From Ovis canadensis (lineage: Eukaryota > Chordata > Mammalia > Artiodactyla > Bovidae), in the NCBI RefSeq assembly GCF_042477335.2, contig NC_091255.1:25708501-25772500 (forward strand): 64,000 bases of DNA, written 5' to 3'. The notes under the pieces are model-generated. The model ran no database searches and was not told the origin of the DNA. It worked only from the letters and a program-made list of their open reading frames with translations. The position numbers and the translations under genes are program-made. Positions within the stretch are counted from its first letter, which is position 1. Every line of letters begins with the position of its first letter. Positions 12,569 to 23,916 of this stretch are shown here, piece after piece.

Positions 12569-12618
12569 GCTTCCAGCTGGCTCCCTCAGTCCTGGTCAGT
12601 CCCCCTCATGGGCTGAAG
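12438..12618 (-). CDS. TMEM98: TMEM98 first coding exon
   Basis: The exon begins after the acceptor tgtctttccag at 12619 and has 50 nt of 5' UTR. The ATG is at 12568-12566, and 43 codons plus two bases (AA) run to the donor GTGAGT at 12437. It encodes METVVIVAIG onward: the whole membrane segment and the Cys/Arg juxtamembrane stretch. The split codon AA|G (Lys44) is completed by the next exon. Confidence 0.96.
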
Positions 12619-12678
12619 CTGGAAAGACACAAGGGTTGAGCAGCCTGGTGAAGCAGCAGCGAATGAGTGGGGTCTTAC

Positions 12679-12717
12679 CTGCTGGAAGGTGGAGCGGAAG
12701 GCTCCACCTGCAGACAC
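12679..12717 (-). other. TMEM98: Candidate TMEM98 5' UTR exon
   Basis: A pyrimidine-rich acceptor (ttctgttcaggccctcag) is followed 39 nt later by a strong donor (CAG|GTAAGA), just 60 nt upstream of the first coding exon. It has no coding content. It may be an alternatively used non-coding exon, or the small gap may be retained. The acceptor could also be 7 nt further up, at 12725. Confidence 0.4.
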
Positions 12718-12787
12718 CTGAGGGCCTGAACAGAAGCAAGACGCATTTTAGGTCATGTCCCCAAATGTTATCTTTTCTTTAACTACT

Positions 12788-12866
12788 GGGTTGGCCAAAA
12801 AGTTCATTCCAGTTTTTGCGGAAGATATTATGGGAAAATTTGAACGAACTTCTTGGCCGACCTAAT
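12788..12866 (+). mobile_element. Mariner-derived MITE hairpin, miR-2284/2285 family-like
   Basis: A near-perfect inverted repeat: ggttggccaaaaagttcatt pairs with aacgaacttcttggccgacc across a short loop. This is the ruminant mariner-type palindrome from which the bovine miR-2284/miR-2285 families derive (established knowledge). Whether this copy is transcribed and diced cannot be seen. Confidence 0.8.
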
Positions 12867-12989
12867 AAAAGCCTTTGCTCCCCAGTTGGAGCAGGATGGC
12901 CTTTTCAACCCAGGACAAAAGGAAACACTGCCACTAGCACTGCTGTTTCCGTATCCACACCAGGCACCCGAAAGAACACCCACCTAAGA

Positions 12990-13640
12990 AGGGCAGGATT
13001 GTATTCACTGAGAGTCTATCTGTGCCAGGCACTTGGTGGTATGTGTTTACTCTTCTAACGATCCTATGAGGAAGGTGTTCAGTTCAGTTCATTTTAGTCT
13101 CTCAGTCGTGTCCGACTCTTTGCGACCCCATGAATCGCAGCACGCCAGGCCTCCCTGTCCATCACCAACTCCCGGAGTTCACTCAGACTCATGTCCATCG
13201 AGTCCGTGATGCCATCCAGCCATCTCATCCTCGGTCGTCCCCTTCTCCTCCTGCCCCCAATCCCTCCCAGCATCAGAGTCTTTTTCAATAAATCAACTCT
13301 TCACATGAGGTGGCCAAAGTACTGGAGTTTCAGCTTTAGCATCATTCCTTCCAAAGACATCCCAGGGCTGATCTCCTTCAGAATGGACTGGTTGGATCTC
13401 CTTGCAGTCCAAGGGACTCTCAAGAGCCTTCTCCAACACCACAGTTCAAAAGCATCAATTCTTCGGTGTTCAGCCTTCTTCACAGTCCAACTCTCACATC
13501 CATACATGACCACAGGAAAAACCATAGCCTTGACTAGAGGAAGGTGTTAGTATCCCCATTTTACAGCTGAGAAAACTGAGGCCCAGAGAGGTTAAGTAAT
13601 TTGTCCAAGTCTATGTAGTCAGGAAGCAGAAAGTCACCCA
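12990..13640 (+). repeat. MIR SINE split by the BovB insertion
   Basis: Left part 12990-13079 (ctgtgccaggcacttgg) and right part 13537-13640 (ccattttacagctgagaaaa, aggttaagtaatttg) together form one MIR element, interrupted by 13080-13536. Confidence 0.8.
13080..13536 (-). mobile_element. BovB/ART2-type LINE tail with target-site duplication
   Basis: Reverse-orientation 3' part of the RTE-clade BovB LINE, ending in the typical ctgaactgaact tail at its low-coordinate end. Two minus ORFs (13525-13301 and 13288-13094) encode the C-terminal end of the BovB polyprotein (YGCESWTVKKAEHRRID, then [19 protein letters not shown]), separated by a frameshift near 13295. The 12-bp sequence gaggaaggtgtt flanks it at 13068-13079 and 13537-13548. 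It splits an older MIR. Confidence 0.93.
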
Positions 13641-13742
13641 CTCAAACTGAGATGGATTATCACCTGCCCTGTCCTTTCTAAGGAGAAAAGAGGATTCTAA
13701 ACATTCTGGGGAGTTTTGATCTTGAGTTTCAGTGTTGGAAAC

Positions 13743-13957
13743 GTTGCTGTTGTTTAGTCACTAAGTTGTGTCTGACTCTTTGCAGCCTCATGGACTGTAG
13801 CCCGCCAGGCTCCTCTGTCCATAGGATTTCCCAGGCAAGAATACTGGAGTGAATTTGCCATTTCCTTCTCCAGGGGATCTTCCTGACCCAGGAATTGAAC
13901 CCACGTCTTCTGCTTTGGCAAGTGGATTCTTTATCACTGAGCCACCAAGGAAGTCCC
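13743..13957 (-). mobile_element. Bov-tA SINE with 9-bp TSD
   Basis: Complete reverse copy, flanked by gttggaaac at 13734-13742 and 13958-13966. Confidence 0.94.
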
Positions 13958-14269
13958 GTTGGAAACTTACAACTGGTATTAAACTGTTTGTCGTCTGTTT
14001 ATCGCCTGTTTTCATTTAGGAGGTTATTTCACACCTATTCTAACCTCACAGGCTGGAGAACAATGGCAGCTCAGAGAAGTATGTATTCACAAAGTTATTT
14101 CATTGCAGGCCTCCCACTTGTGTCCTTCTGAGCCAGTCTTCTTCCCTTTCTGGGCTTTAATTTCTCCACCTGTGAAAAACGGTGCTTTGACATAGAATTC
14201 TAACTCCAGGACAGTACATCTCCTCTATTTGAATTTAATCCTATGTTCCATGTCTTGGAGGTCCAAATG

Positions 14270-14580
14270 CTCCTAATCATCATTCAATAAGTATTTATTA
14301 ACCACTTAGTATGCACCAAGCAGAGGACTGGATTCTGGAGACTGGAGATAAATAAGTCATGGGCCCCAAAACCTGGGGTGTGGGGAGCCTGGGGAGAGAG
14401 GTAGACAGGCAGACAAACCATTTTAACTTCTTCTGCGTGTGCCACATACAGAAGTCCATGAAAAAGAGTAGCAGTGTTTGCAAGATACTTTCTGGGAAGG
14501 CTTTTCGCCCAGAGCTGGTGATGCTTGAGCTGGGTTTTGAAGGTTGAATAGGAGTTTCCTGGGTGGACTTGGCTGGCTCA
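14270..14580. repeat. Possible ancient interspersed repeat
   Basis: The text agtatttattaaccacttag, tatgcaccaagcagag and gctgggttttgaaggttgaa resembles an old mammalian L2/MIR-like repeat. Weak assignment. Confidence 0.35.
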
Positions 14581-15169
14581 AAGTGCCAATGAAGCCGACT
14601 CAGAGGACTCACAGAGCTGCTAGCCCACCTGGCTGTGCACTAGACCACAAGGGAGAAAAGACCGAGCTCTACCTCAAGTCTCTGATTGTGTTTGGAGGCG
14701 GCGTGGGGATGTCCTGCTCGGTGACCGTGGATGTGTTTCTCTGTTCTGTCCCTCCTAAAGGCTCCCTCCTTCAGCCCTTTTCCTTTCCTCCCCCTCTCAT
14801 TTCTCACTCTCTTCACTTTCCCTCGCTCAGCTTTCCGCTCCACTCCCGGGCTCTTTTCCCCCCTCCCCTCGTCTCAGGCTTTCTCGGCGTTTCCCTTCCC
14901 CTCCCCCCGCCCTGGGTCTCCAAGACCACCCGCTTTGTTTCCTCTCTTCCAGTGCGAAGTTTCGGGTGTGTTTCTCTGCGTGCATGAGCTTTTCTGTCGA
15001 GTCGTTGCGGTCTCTCTCCGCGATCGGTCTGCGTGAGTGTTTCTTCGTGTGTTTCCCTTTTTCTTTGTGTTATTTTCTTTGTGTTATTTTCTGTGTGTTT
15101 CAGGATGAGTTATTGTTTCCCTCTAACGGGTTCTAAATCTACAAGGAGAAAACAAGACCCCCATCTCCT

Positions 15170-15870
15170 CCCCTCTGCGCGGCGCGCCCCACCCCCGACC
15201 CAGAACACCCACTCCACACCCAGGCCGTCGGGAGGGAACCCCACGCGCCCCGGCGCGCGCCACGCGGGGCCCGATGGCTCCGGGGCGCTGGGCGCCAACT
15301 TTGCCCGCTCGCGGGCGCCGGGCTCCCCTCCCCCGCCGCACCCTTTCCCCCCACCCCCGCGCGCCCCGCTCCGAAGGGGCGGTGGGCTGGGAGCCCCGGG
15401 CCCCAGCTCCGCGGCGCGCCGGGCTCACCCACCTGCGGCTGCGGCTCCGGGACGCAGGCGGCGCGCTCCCGCGGCCGGGCCCCCGCGATGGCCGAGTCCG
15501 GGCGCGGGACTGGCGGCCGCCGGCGAGCGGGGCATGCCGGGAAGGCGCGGAGATAAGTCCGGGCGGCCGAGCCCCCGGCGGCGGCGCGGGCGGGGGAGCA
15601 GCGGGCCGAGCATCCAAATCCCCCGCTGCCAGGCGCCGCCGTCACCGCCAGGCCCCCGGGCCGGCCGGGGGTTGGGGCCGCGGGAGGCCCCGGGCAGCTG
15701 CGGGGCCGTTGCTCAGCGACCCGACGGGCGGTCCCCGCACCCCCGCGGGGGCCGGGCGGGGCGGGGAGGGGGCGCCGAGGAACTGGCGGTCCCCTGGGGT
15801 TGGGGAGCGCCTCGCCGCCCCGCAGCGTGGCTGGTCCCGGAGCGGGTCTGCTCCGTTGCTCGCTGGCTGG
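15170..15870 (-). promoter_or_regulatory. CpG-island promoter of TMEM98
   Basis: About 0.7 kb of very GC-rich, CpG-dense DNA (many cgcg, ggcggg and ccgccg runs) in an otherwise CpG-poor region. It lies upstream of TMEM98 exon 1 and is bounded by a Bov-tA SINE at 15897. No TATA box is seen. Long ORFs here are composition artefacts. Confidence 0.8.
15433..15700 (-). other. TMEM98: TMEM98 non-coding first exon (start approximate)
   Basis: A strong donor (CAG|GTGGGTGAG) sits at 15433/15432 inside the CpG island upstream of TMEM98, in the expected place for exon 1. The transcription start cannot be read from sequence, so the upper limit is approximate. Confidence 0.45.
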
Positions 15871-15896
15871 TTTACATCCTGGCTCTGAGGCTCACT

Positions 15897-16104
15897 GGGC
15901 TTCCCTGGTGGCTCAGACGGTAAAGAATCCGCCTGCAATGAGGGAGACGTGGGTTCGATCCCCGGATCGGGAATGTCTCCTGGAGGAGGGCTTGGCAACC
16001 CACTCCAGTATTCTTGCCTGGAGAATCCCCATGAACAGAGGAGCCTGGCGAACTACATACAGTCCATGGGGTCGCAAAGAATCGGACACGACTGAACAAC
16101 CAAG
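15897..16104 (+). mobile_element. Bov-tA SINE at edge of TMEM98 CpG island
   Basis: Full copy, gggcttccctggtggctcag to cacgactgaacaaccaagc, directly behind the CpG island. Confidence 0.95.
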
Positions 16105-16106
16105 CA

Positions 16107-18235
16107 AATCCTCTCTGCCACTCACCAGCTTGTACACCTAGCGGGTACCTTGGTTTCTTCCTCTGCCAAAGGGAGCAGGACTTACAAGCATCCTGAGTTA
16201 AATGTCCAGATGCAGACCATGTTGGGCCCAGGGTCAGTGGTGAATCAGTAATAGCTCTTACAATAGCCTGAGCCACACTGGGTGGTGACAGGCAGGCCCA
16301 TCCCTACCAACCACCTGCCAGGGACAAGGGTAGGAATACATCACAGGGGTTGGGGGTCCTGTTCTTTCCGTTCAAACCCTACTCCATCCAGTACTAAAGG
16401 GGGACCCACAGTGCATATGCTGCCCCCACCCTGCAATGGGCCATCCCTCAGGCCTGAAGATGCCCACAACAGGCTGCCTTGGAAGGACAGATGTCCACAG
16501 AGGCCTTGGAAGCAGGCTATGCGTAGTGTGAGCAGGGGTTTCCAGAGTCCAGAGTCCCAGGAGCATGGTCTAGACGGCTGTGGTCCTTCCTTGGCCCTTG
16601 AACTCCGCAGGACCGGAGCAGGGCCAACTAAAGCCTGGGACCCAGTGGACCAGTCTAAGGGCCATACTGTTGACAAGTGGGGAAGGATACAGACTAAGCC
16701 CTGGGCGCTTAATGCAGGCACTTCGATCTTGTGACCCCTAGATTATGTCCAGCCCACAGCAGTATTGTTTTGGCTTAGAGTTTTAAAAAGACCAAGTTAG
16801 CTGCCAACATTTAAAAAAATCAGGAACTGTATAGATACCTCTAGATCTTTAGCCTCTGTGGAAAATTCATAAGACCGTTGGTTGCAACAGTCATAAGAGA
16901 GGGGTGGGTGAATCTCCAGGCCTGCTCTCCTGGCCCACCCTGTTCCCTGCTGTGTGCAAATACACTCACACCTCATACCCTATTAAGGGCCTGGCCATGT
17001 GAGTGCTCAGGTTGCCCACCATTGGCACTCTGGGGCCAGAGGGTTGAGTGATGATTTTATTACCCTCCAAATGGTTTGTATGGAAAACCTGCATTCTGTG
17101 TAAGGAAAACAGACCAACAGCAAAGCAGCAAATATCAGAATGGGTGACTGGGGACAATCAGTATCCCCATGTCTTGGGGATACTCTTGAGAAAAATGGAG
17201 TGCTGTTTTTGTCTTGGGTGGTTTAGACACTTGTGACTCTATAGAAGAGATATTTAAAGAAAGCTTTGGGTCTTCCCTGGTGGTCCAGTGGTTAAGACTC
17301 TGTGCTTTCAATGTGGGGGGCGGGGGTGGTGGTGGTGCAGGTTCCATCCCTGGTCGGGGAAGTAAGATCCCACTGACTATGTGGTGCAGCCAGAAAAGTA
17401 AAAAGAAAAAAAGCATTAAGCTCGTGTGAAGGGGGTTATAAAAGGAAAAGACTTACCAACACAAACAAAAACAACCAAACTGAAAAAAAATCTCAGCTGC
17501 TGCCTGGAGCTGACAGTGCAAATGCTCCAGTTAACCACCCACCACCCAGCTGCGGGGAGAAGAGGGTGGCGCTAAGGTGGAACCAGTGCCTTTCCTAGCC
17601 AGCTGGGTCCCTTCATTCTGGCCACTCCTGCCACCTCGGTGCCCCTTGAAGTCTCTCCGGATTGACCTAAGAAGACCTTGTGGGTACTCACTGTTCTTAC
17701 TTGCAAGCAATAGAAACTGGTTGCTTGTCCCACGTAGAAAGGGGTCTTATTGAAAGGATATGGGGTGCCCATAGCATCAGCTAGAGACTGAAGACCAGGA
17801 TTAGGAAGTCGGGAGGCACCACAGGGAGTTCCAAGGGCTGGGTGCCAGCGCCGTGAAATGATCATGACCTTCCCTTCAACTTTATCTTTATTGTGGAATC
17901 AAAGTCCTGGGTGAGACCTCACCCTGTTGGCTTGCACTGCAGGAGGTGAGATTCAGGCAGAGTCCTGCCTTCCAATATCTATGCACACAAGGGCAGGGTC
18001 CCCCCAATAAATACAAGAGGGAGTGTTGCCAGACTGCTCCCCACAATTCAAATACCCCTAAATATAGCCCTTTCCCCACTCAGTCTGAGCATCAAATTGT
18101 GTAGGAAGGGTTCTCAAATGGAGGACTGAACCAGATGATTAAAGAGAAGCCAGCAGGTGGGCAGTGATGCTGACGGTGGTAAGGCTTGGTTCCTGGCCAG
18201 TGGCCGCAAGCCTGCACTCCACCCAGGCAAGGAGT
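16107..18235. other. Intergenic, one CHR SINE, no gene seen
   Basis: A CHR SINE lies at 17270-17413. ORFs at 16.3-16.7 kb on both strands have no recognisable similarity. A short G-run (gtggggggcgggggtggtgg) interrupts the SINE. Confidence 0.5.
17270..17413 (+). mobile_element. CHR-type tRNA SINE
   Basis: gtcttccctggtggtccagt, tccatccctggtcggggaag, ending in an A/G-rich tail; contains an expanded G-rich run. Confidence 0.85.
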
Positions 18236-18680
18236 GAACATTTATTGAGCACCAACTATGTATCAGGCGGGTTTCCAAGGTGACTCAATGGTGAAGAATC
18301 TGCCTGCCAATGCAGGAGACGCAGGGTTCAATCCCTGGATCAGGAAGATCCCTTGGGGCAGGAAATGGCAACCCACTCCAGTATTCTTGCCTGAGAAATC
18401 CCATGGACAGAGGAGCCTGGCAGGCTACAGTCCATGGGGTCATCAAAGAGTTAGACATGACTTAGTGACTAAACAGCAGCATGTACCAGGCACTGATTAG
18501 ACATCCTACATGCCTTATCTTATTGGATCTTCCCACCAACCCTGAATAGATGGGATGATTATGTTTGTAAGGGAGCAAATAGCCTCAGAGAGGTAAGGCA
18601 ACTTACCCAAGCTCTTCCGGCTCCCAAGCGGTGAAAACAGAGTGGAATTCAAGACTCCCTGGCACCAAAGCCCAGACCAC
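18236..18680 (+). repeat. MIR SINE split by Bov-tA
   Basis: Left part: aacatttattgagcaccaac. Right part: gtaccaggcactgatt, gcctcagagaggtaaggcaa. One MIR interrupted at 18269-18480. Confidence 0.8.
18269..18480 (+). mobile_element. Bov-tA SINE with 11-bp TSD
   Basis: Complete copy flanked by atgtatcaggc (18258-18268) and atgtaccaggc (18481-18491), one mismatch. Confidence 0.93.
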
Positions 18681-19487
18681 CCAATCCAGGAAACTGGCAG
18701 CTCTTCTGGTGACCTGGGTATGGAAACCAGCCAGGTTGCCATAGCAGCAGTGATGGCTGCACACCCAGAGCCCCTTTGTCCCAAACTTGTATGCACCTCA
18801 TCTTCAAAAATGCACGTCCTCTGGTCTTGGTTGTGAGCCTGTCCCACCTTGCTATCCTTTCTCTTTGTTTTGTTTTCTTCCTTCCGATGCCAGCTACAGA
18901 GCTGTATGTGTCATTTGATCCTCAAAAAAAAAAAAAAAATGGTGATCCTTTTTTCCAGCACCTCGTCTTGTGTTATGTCCTAGTGATAGTAGGTGGGGGT
19001 TGCACTGCTTGGCAGACTGGATGCCAAGCACCTAAGATGCTCATCCTCTCAGGGCAGCTGAGCATCTCTTAAAAGGTAGCCCTGAAGACCGAGGTGGGAA
19101 GGGAGTGTAGCAGATAGATGTTGATCCCCTCCAACCTTCAACCCATAGCTCTGAGCAACAGCCCCTTCCTCCCAGACAAGCAGGACCGAGGTGTGAAAAC
19201 TCCCTCCTGCCCCAGCAAGAACAGCTTCTGACATGGCCTGTAATCCTTACTAAACCCTCCCGACCCACCTCCGGGCCCTCAGAGGGAAGGCAGAATGGCA
19301 TCCTTCACCCCCACCGGGTAGGGAGCTGAGCCAGGGAAAATGCGCTCCCAGGTCTGTCTTGTGCTTTTGGTAGCTGTGTGATCTTAGTGCCCGCCAAGTG
19401 TCCCCATCTGCAGAATGGGTGTGACAGCAAAACCCATGGTCTCCAGTTGCTTTGAGGATTGAGATGGCGCATTGAAAACCCTCATCG

Positions 19488-19740
19488 CAAAGAAAGTAGA
19501 ATGGTGGTTACCAGGGGCTGGAGGGAGGAAGGAGTGGGGAGTTCCTCTTGAATGGGTACAGTTTCCATTCGGGAAGATGAAAATGTGCCGGAGAGGAATT
19601 GTGCTGATGGGTACACACAGCAAGAATGCACTTAATTCCATGACCACAGTACACTTAAAAATAAAGTGGCCAAGCTTATTATATTTTATCACAATTTTTA
19701 AAAAAGTATTTATCACAGTATGATATATTAAAAAAAAAAA
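19488..19740 (+). mobile_element. L1 3' end (older subfamily)
   Basis: agaatggtggttaccagggg, cagtacacttaaaaataaag and a terminal A-run are typical of older mammalian L1 3' UTRs. Confidence 0.75.
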
Positions 19741-20148
19741 CGGGGCCTCTTTGACGTTCCTCAAACATGCCCAGCTCACCCTACGCATCCTGACTGGGCT
19801 TTGCTCCAAAGTCAGCATGCACATTGCCATTGGGAGGGCAGGATTCACACTCCATTTCTCTCTCTCCATCTATGTGCTGGCTAAATAAGTGCACCCACTT
19901 CTTTAAAATTCCCTACAGGCCTGGACTCCTTGCTGCTGTTGTTCCCATGGCTCACTCCCTCCCTTTGCTCAGGTGTCTGCTCAAGAGTCACCTCCACCAA
20001 GAAGTCTTCCCTGATCACCCCCAACTGAAGGAGCACCTGCCGTCATCTACCTTCCCCTGGCCTGATGTGGGGTTTGTTTGGTTTTTTTAAAATGGTACTT
20101 TTACTGTCTGATGGTGCATTAGATATTTATTACTTCTCCCCTCTCAGA

Positions 20149-20370
20149 GGGCTTCCCAGGTGGCACTAGTGGTAAAGAACTCTCTTGCCAATACAGGAGA
20201 TGTAAGAGACACAGGTTCAATCCCGGGGTTGGGAAGATCCCCTGGAGGAGGGCATGGCAACCCACTCCAGTATTCTTGCCTGGAGAATCCCATGGACAGA
20301 GGAGCCTGGCAGGCTACAGTCAGTGAGGTCACAAAGAGTCGGACACAACTGAAGCAGCTTAGCACACACA
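20149..20370 (+). mobile_element. Bov-tA SINE
   Basis: Full copy, gggcttcccaggtggcacta to gaagcagcttagcacacaca. Confidence 0.94.
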
Positions 20371-20439
20371 CCCCTTTCAGCATGCATGCCCCTTTCAGGA
20401 TGTAAATGCCATGAGGCTCAGGACTTGACCGTCTCATAC

Positions 20440-20500
20440 TTTCCTGACCCCCAGTTCTAGCACAATGCCTGGCGTTTAGTAGGTGCTCAATGATCACGTG
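20440..20500 (+). repeat. MIR 3' fragment
   Basis: cacaatgcctggcgtttagt and aggtgctcaatga match the MIR 3' region. Confidence 0.6.
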
Positions 20501-21604
20501 TGAAAAGAATGAACATAAAGCTTACTATTGTCACTGACGTTCTACAGCAGAGATGGGGACTCTGGACCCACTTCTGGTGCCTGCAAGTCCCCTGGGATGT
20601 GGCAGCCACGGGGAGACTTAAGGCAGGTGGTTAAGCCCATGGGAAACAGAGGGTAAGCCACCAGCACTGGAAAGAAAGAAGGTTGATCTGAATTTAAGTC
20701 TGAGTTTTAAATCCCCGATTTGATTCTGAGTTCATGCTTGTTTAAAGCACTCTGGCACTTTCGTGGGCTAGTGAACAGCTTTCCAAGGAGAAAGGCCAGC
20801 AGGGAGGGGTTTGTGTACACGCAGGTTGGGCCTCCTCTGAGCTGTGGGCGTGGACAGACACCACAGGGAAGCCAGACTGCCTTGCAGGAGTGAAAGGGAG
20901 CCAACTCGAAGAATGGCTGGGACTGGCTGGAGCGAGGGAGCAACCCCAGGAAGCAGGGAGAAAGAGGGCTGGAGGAAGCCTGAGAGTTAGCAGGGCAGGG
21001 CTGAGCCACCACCTCCCCTGAAACAAAGGTCAAGTTTGCATTTTCTTTAAGTCAAGACAACTGGACCATTAACAGAGATTTCCCTCAGGGGATATTAGGG
21101 CAATAGTGGGGCAAGGAGCAAGGGAAATTATAATCTGTCAATATAAGAAACACTTTCATGTTTATTATTGGATTTGACTTTTCAGCACAACTGTATGCAG
21201 GAGGCATTATCATCACTATATTACAGACGTGGAAACACACAGAGACAAGGGACTGACTGCAAAGTTCAGTGCAGGCTCTCGCCACGACTCCAGGCGGCCC
21301 CTAAGTTCAAAGTCAAGATCAAGCTGGTGATTGTGAGCTTAGAGATGGGGAAGAGGGTTAGAGATGAGTCAGTCTTCCTCCCTTTCCTGACCACCTTCGA
21401 AACATTGGTCCTCACCTGCCCCACTCCAGGGTCAGGCCTCAGCGACACTCCCTCACTTCACCCGCTTGTAACCGGACTTCAAACCTGTTGGCTAACCTCT
21501 TCAAGTGACAGGTAAACAGCAGGTCCTAGAAAAGGTAATGAGAATAATAAAGGTAACTTAGGTCATTGCAAAGAGAATTAGCTGTGTGGTCTTGGTACTC
21601 TTTC

Positions 21605-22125
21605 TGTGAACACAGACACAGTCATTTGATACGTGCTCCCCTGTGATCATAGCAGCATCGTTTACAGTAGCCAAGACGTGAGAACAACCTAAGTGGCCAT
21701 CAGGTGGGTGGATGTACAAGGAAGTTGTGGACTATGTATACAATGAAATACTTCTCAGCCATAAAAAAAGATGAACTCTTGGCATTTGCAACAACGTGGA
21801 TGGACCTGGAGGATATTATGTTAAGTGAAAGAAGTCAGACAAGAGAGAAACAAATATATGAATTTACTCATCTGTGAAATACAAAACCAACAACACAAAC
21901 ATAAAACAAACCAACCAGACGAAACAAACACAGAGAACAGAGCTGTAGCTATCAGAGGGGAAAGGGCAGAGAGGGGAGGATGAAACGGGTTAAGAGAATC
22001 AACTGGATGGTGAGACACTGCAGTCTATACAGAAGTAAGCCATAATGTCCACGCGAAACTTATACAGTGTCATAAACCAGTTACCTCAACAGGAAATGAA
22101 TTTCAAAGATAATAAAGAGAGGCAG
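21605..22125 (+). mobile_element. L1 ORF2 end and 3' UTR
   Basis: The L1 ORF2 C-terminal region is recognisable (cagtagccaagacgtg, catcaggtgggtggatg, tacttctcagccataaaa), followed by a degraded 3' UTR. Confidence 0.82.
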
Positions 22126-23255
22126 TAATATGCTAGAATGAGCAAAAGAAGAAGGCTGTGAAATCTGTCTTCAGAGCTCTTTCAGAAAGGTCTTTTGATG
22201 ATTTTAAATGATTTTGCCAAGAGTATAGAACAGCCCCTAACTGAGAGACACCCAACTCCCTAGCTCAGAAGTCACACCCAGCACCTGTGATAAGTGAGGG
22301 GATTTGGTGGAGGGAAGGAAGCCGTGCTTCCAGCTAGACTAAAGCAGATCCCGGGGCTTGGGGCAGGCGAGTCTTGGGGGAGTCAGGCAACCCTCTCAGC
22401 TCGTGTGTCAGTTAGGATGACAATTCCCCAGGACAGCTGTGGGCTGGAAGAGGCTTCTGTCACTACCCGGCCTTTGTCTACACCCTAAGTGTTGGGACAT
22501 ACCCAAAGCCATCCTCAGACGCTTGTTCTGGATCCCCAGGAGAGCAGACACCTAGCAGGGAAGCCCAGGTCTGGGTTTGCAGCCCCCAGACTACCTGCAG
22601 TGCCTTGACTGTCCACGTCTAGTTACCCACCTGGGCAGCAGCATCTCCACCCCCTTAGAGAGCGCAGAGCCAGGGGTCCCACTGTGGAGAGAATCGGGGA
22701 GGGCTTGAATACCTCCCTAGGGCAGCAGATCGCCCCCCCCCACCCCTGCCCCCATCACTTCATACGAGGCGGCGCCGGGGTCTGGGATAATCTGCAACCG
22801 AGAAGGTGCACTTCAAGGAATGGCCACTGGGTGTCGCCCCTGCTTCTCAGGCGAGGGCCGTCATGGGTCAGCTAACACCATAGGGCGCCGGAGATGAAGG
22901 CTCCTTTGAGATTCAGCCTTCGGTGCCTTCTGTGGATCCCATGAGGTTGTTGCTGCGCTCATCCCCCACCCCTCCTGGCTGGCCCGGATGGCACGGTCCA
23001 TCCAAACAAGCCCCCTTGCTTCTCTCGCCTTCCTAGTTCATTCCCTAGAACCCACTCTCTACCTTCTGCAGACGGGCGCTGGAGCAGGCACACACGGCGG
23101 AGAAGGTCCCACGGCCAGACTGGCTTTGCTTTCGACTCACGATCACAGACCTTCCTGGTGAACCGTCTGTCCGTAGAGGTCCGAACCTCACACCCTTAGT
23201 TCCTGAGAAACAGCTTCATATCTTTTTATTTATTTATTTATCTTGATGTGGACCA
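22126..23255. other. Intergenic, mildly GC-rich, no gene seen
   Basis: Local GC rises at 22.7-23.1 kb with several CpGs, but no open frame, splice pattern or known domain is visible. It could be an old regulatory element; that is a guess. Confidence 0.4.
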
Positions 23256-23402
23256 GTTTCCTTGGTGGCTCAGCTGGTAAAGAACCGACCTGCAATGCTG
23301 AAGACCTGGGTTCGATCCCTGGGTTGGAAGATCTCCTGGAGAAGGGAAAGGCTACCCCCCTCCAGTATTCTGGCCTGGAGAATACCACGAACTATACAGT
23401 AA
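23256..23402 (+). mobile_element. Bov-tA SINE, 3'-truncated
   Basis: Head and body present (ccttggtggctcagctggta, ttcgatccctgggttgga), broken off at gaactatacagt. Confidence 0.88.
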
Positions 23403-23409
23403 CTAAACC

Positions 23410-23562
23410 ACTTTTTTTAAAGTCTTTATTGAATTTGTTACAATACTGCTTCTGTTTATACTTTGGTTTTGTGGCCACAAGTCTTTCGCTCCCGGAGAGG
23501 GATCAAACCCACACCCCTCACATTGGAAGGCAAAGCCCTAACCACTGCAGCAGGGAAGTCTC
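23410..23562 (-). mobile_element. CHR-type tRNA SINE
   Basis: Reverse copy: tttttttaaagtctttattg at one end, accactgcagcagggaagtc at the other. Confidence 0.75.
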
Positions 23563-23855
23563 AACAACTTATCTGCATGTAAGTCTCATATCTTATCTGC
23601 AGACTTCCCATGCCCCTCCTCCACTTTCATTAAAAAAAAAAAAGTACTTATTTCCTCATTTTTTTCATCCCAAATCTCTAAACTTCCCATACTTGTACAC
23701 GTCTTCTCTTCTTTTATTTCTTCTCTGAATCCCATTCCCCTCGCCCCCCAAGGTCCTTGGTCCTTTACCTTTTTCTACATTCTTCTGAGTTAATGTCTCC
23801 CTCTATATTGGAGAAGTCCCATCAGTCAATAATGGTGCTCTAGTCTTTATTATCT

Positions 23856-23902
23856 ATGGGGTCACACAGAATTGGACACAACTGAAGTGACTTAGCAACA
23901 GC
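23856..23902 (+). mobile_element. 47-bp Bov-tA tail with 14-bp TSD
   Basis: Only the SINE 3' end (atggggtcacacagaattgg to gacttagcaacagc), flanked by agtctttattatct (23842-23855) and agtccttattatct (23903-23916). Confidence 0.88.
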
Positions 23903-23916
23903 AGTCCTTATTATCT

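Noticed and set aside
13094-13525. Cellular gene encoding YGCESWTVKK... protein
   Set aside because: It is the C-terminal remnant of the BovB LINE, broken by a frameshift and bounded by a target-site duplication.
15033-15923. 296-codon plus ORF and several minus ORFs
   Set aside because: CpG-island composition gives few stops; Pro/Arg/Gly-rich with no domain.
15897-15990. tRNA-like promoter boxes in Bov-tA and CHR SINEs as tRNA genes
   Set aside because: SINE heads derived from tRNA; no cloverleaf with proper acceptor stem.
23256-23902. One Bov-tA interrupted by a 450-bp insertion
   Set aside because: The tail piece at 23856-23902 has its own 14-bp duplications, so it is a separate insertion.
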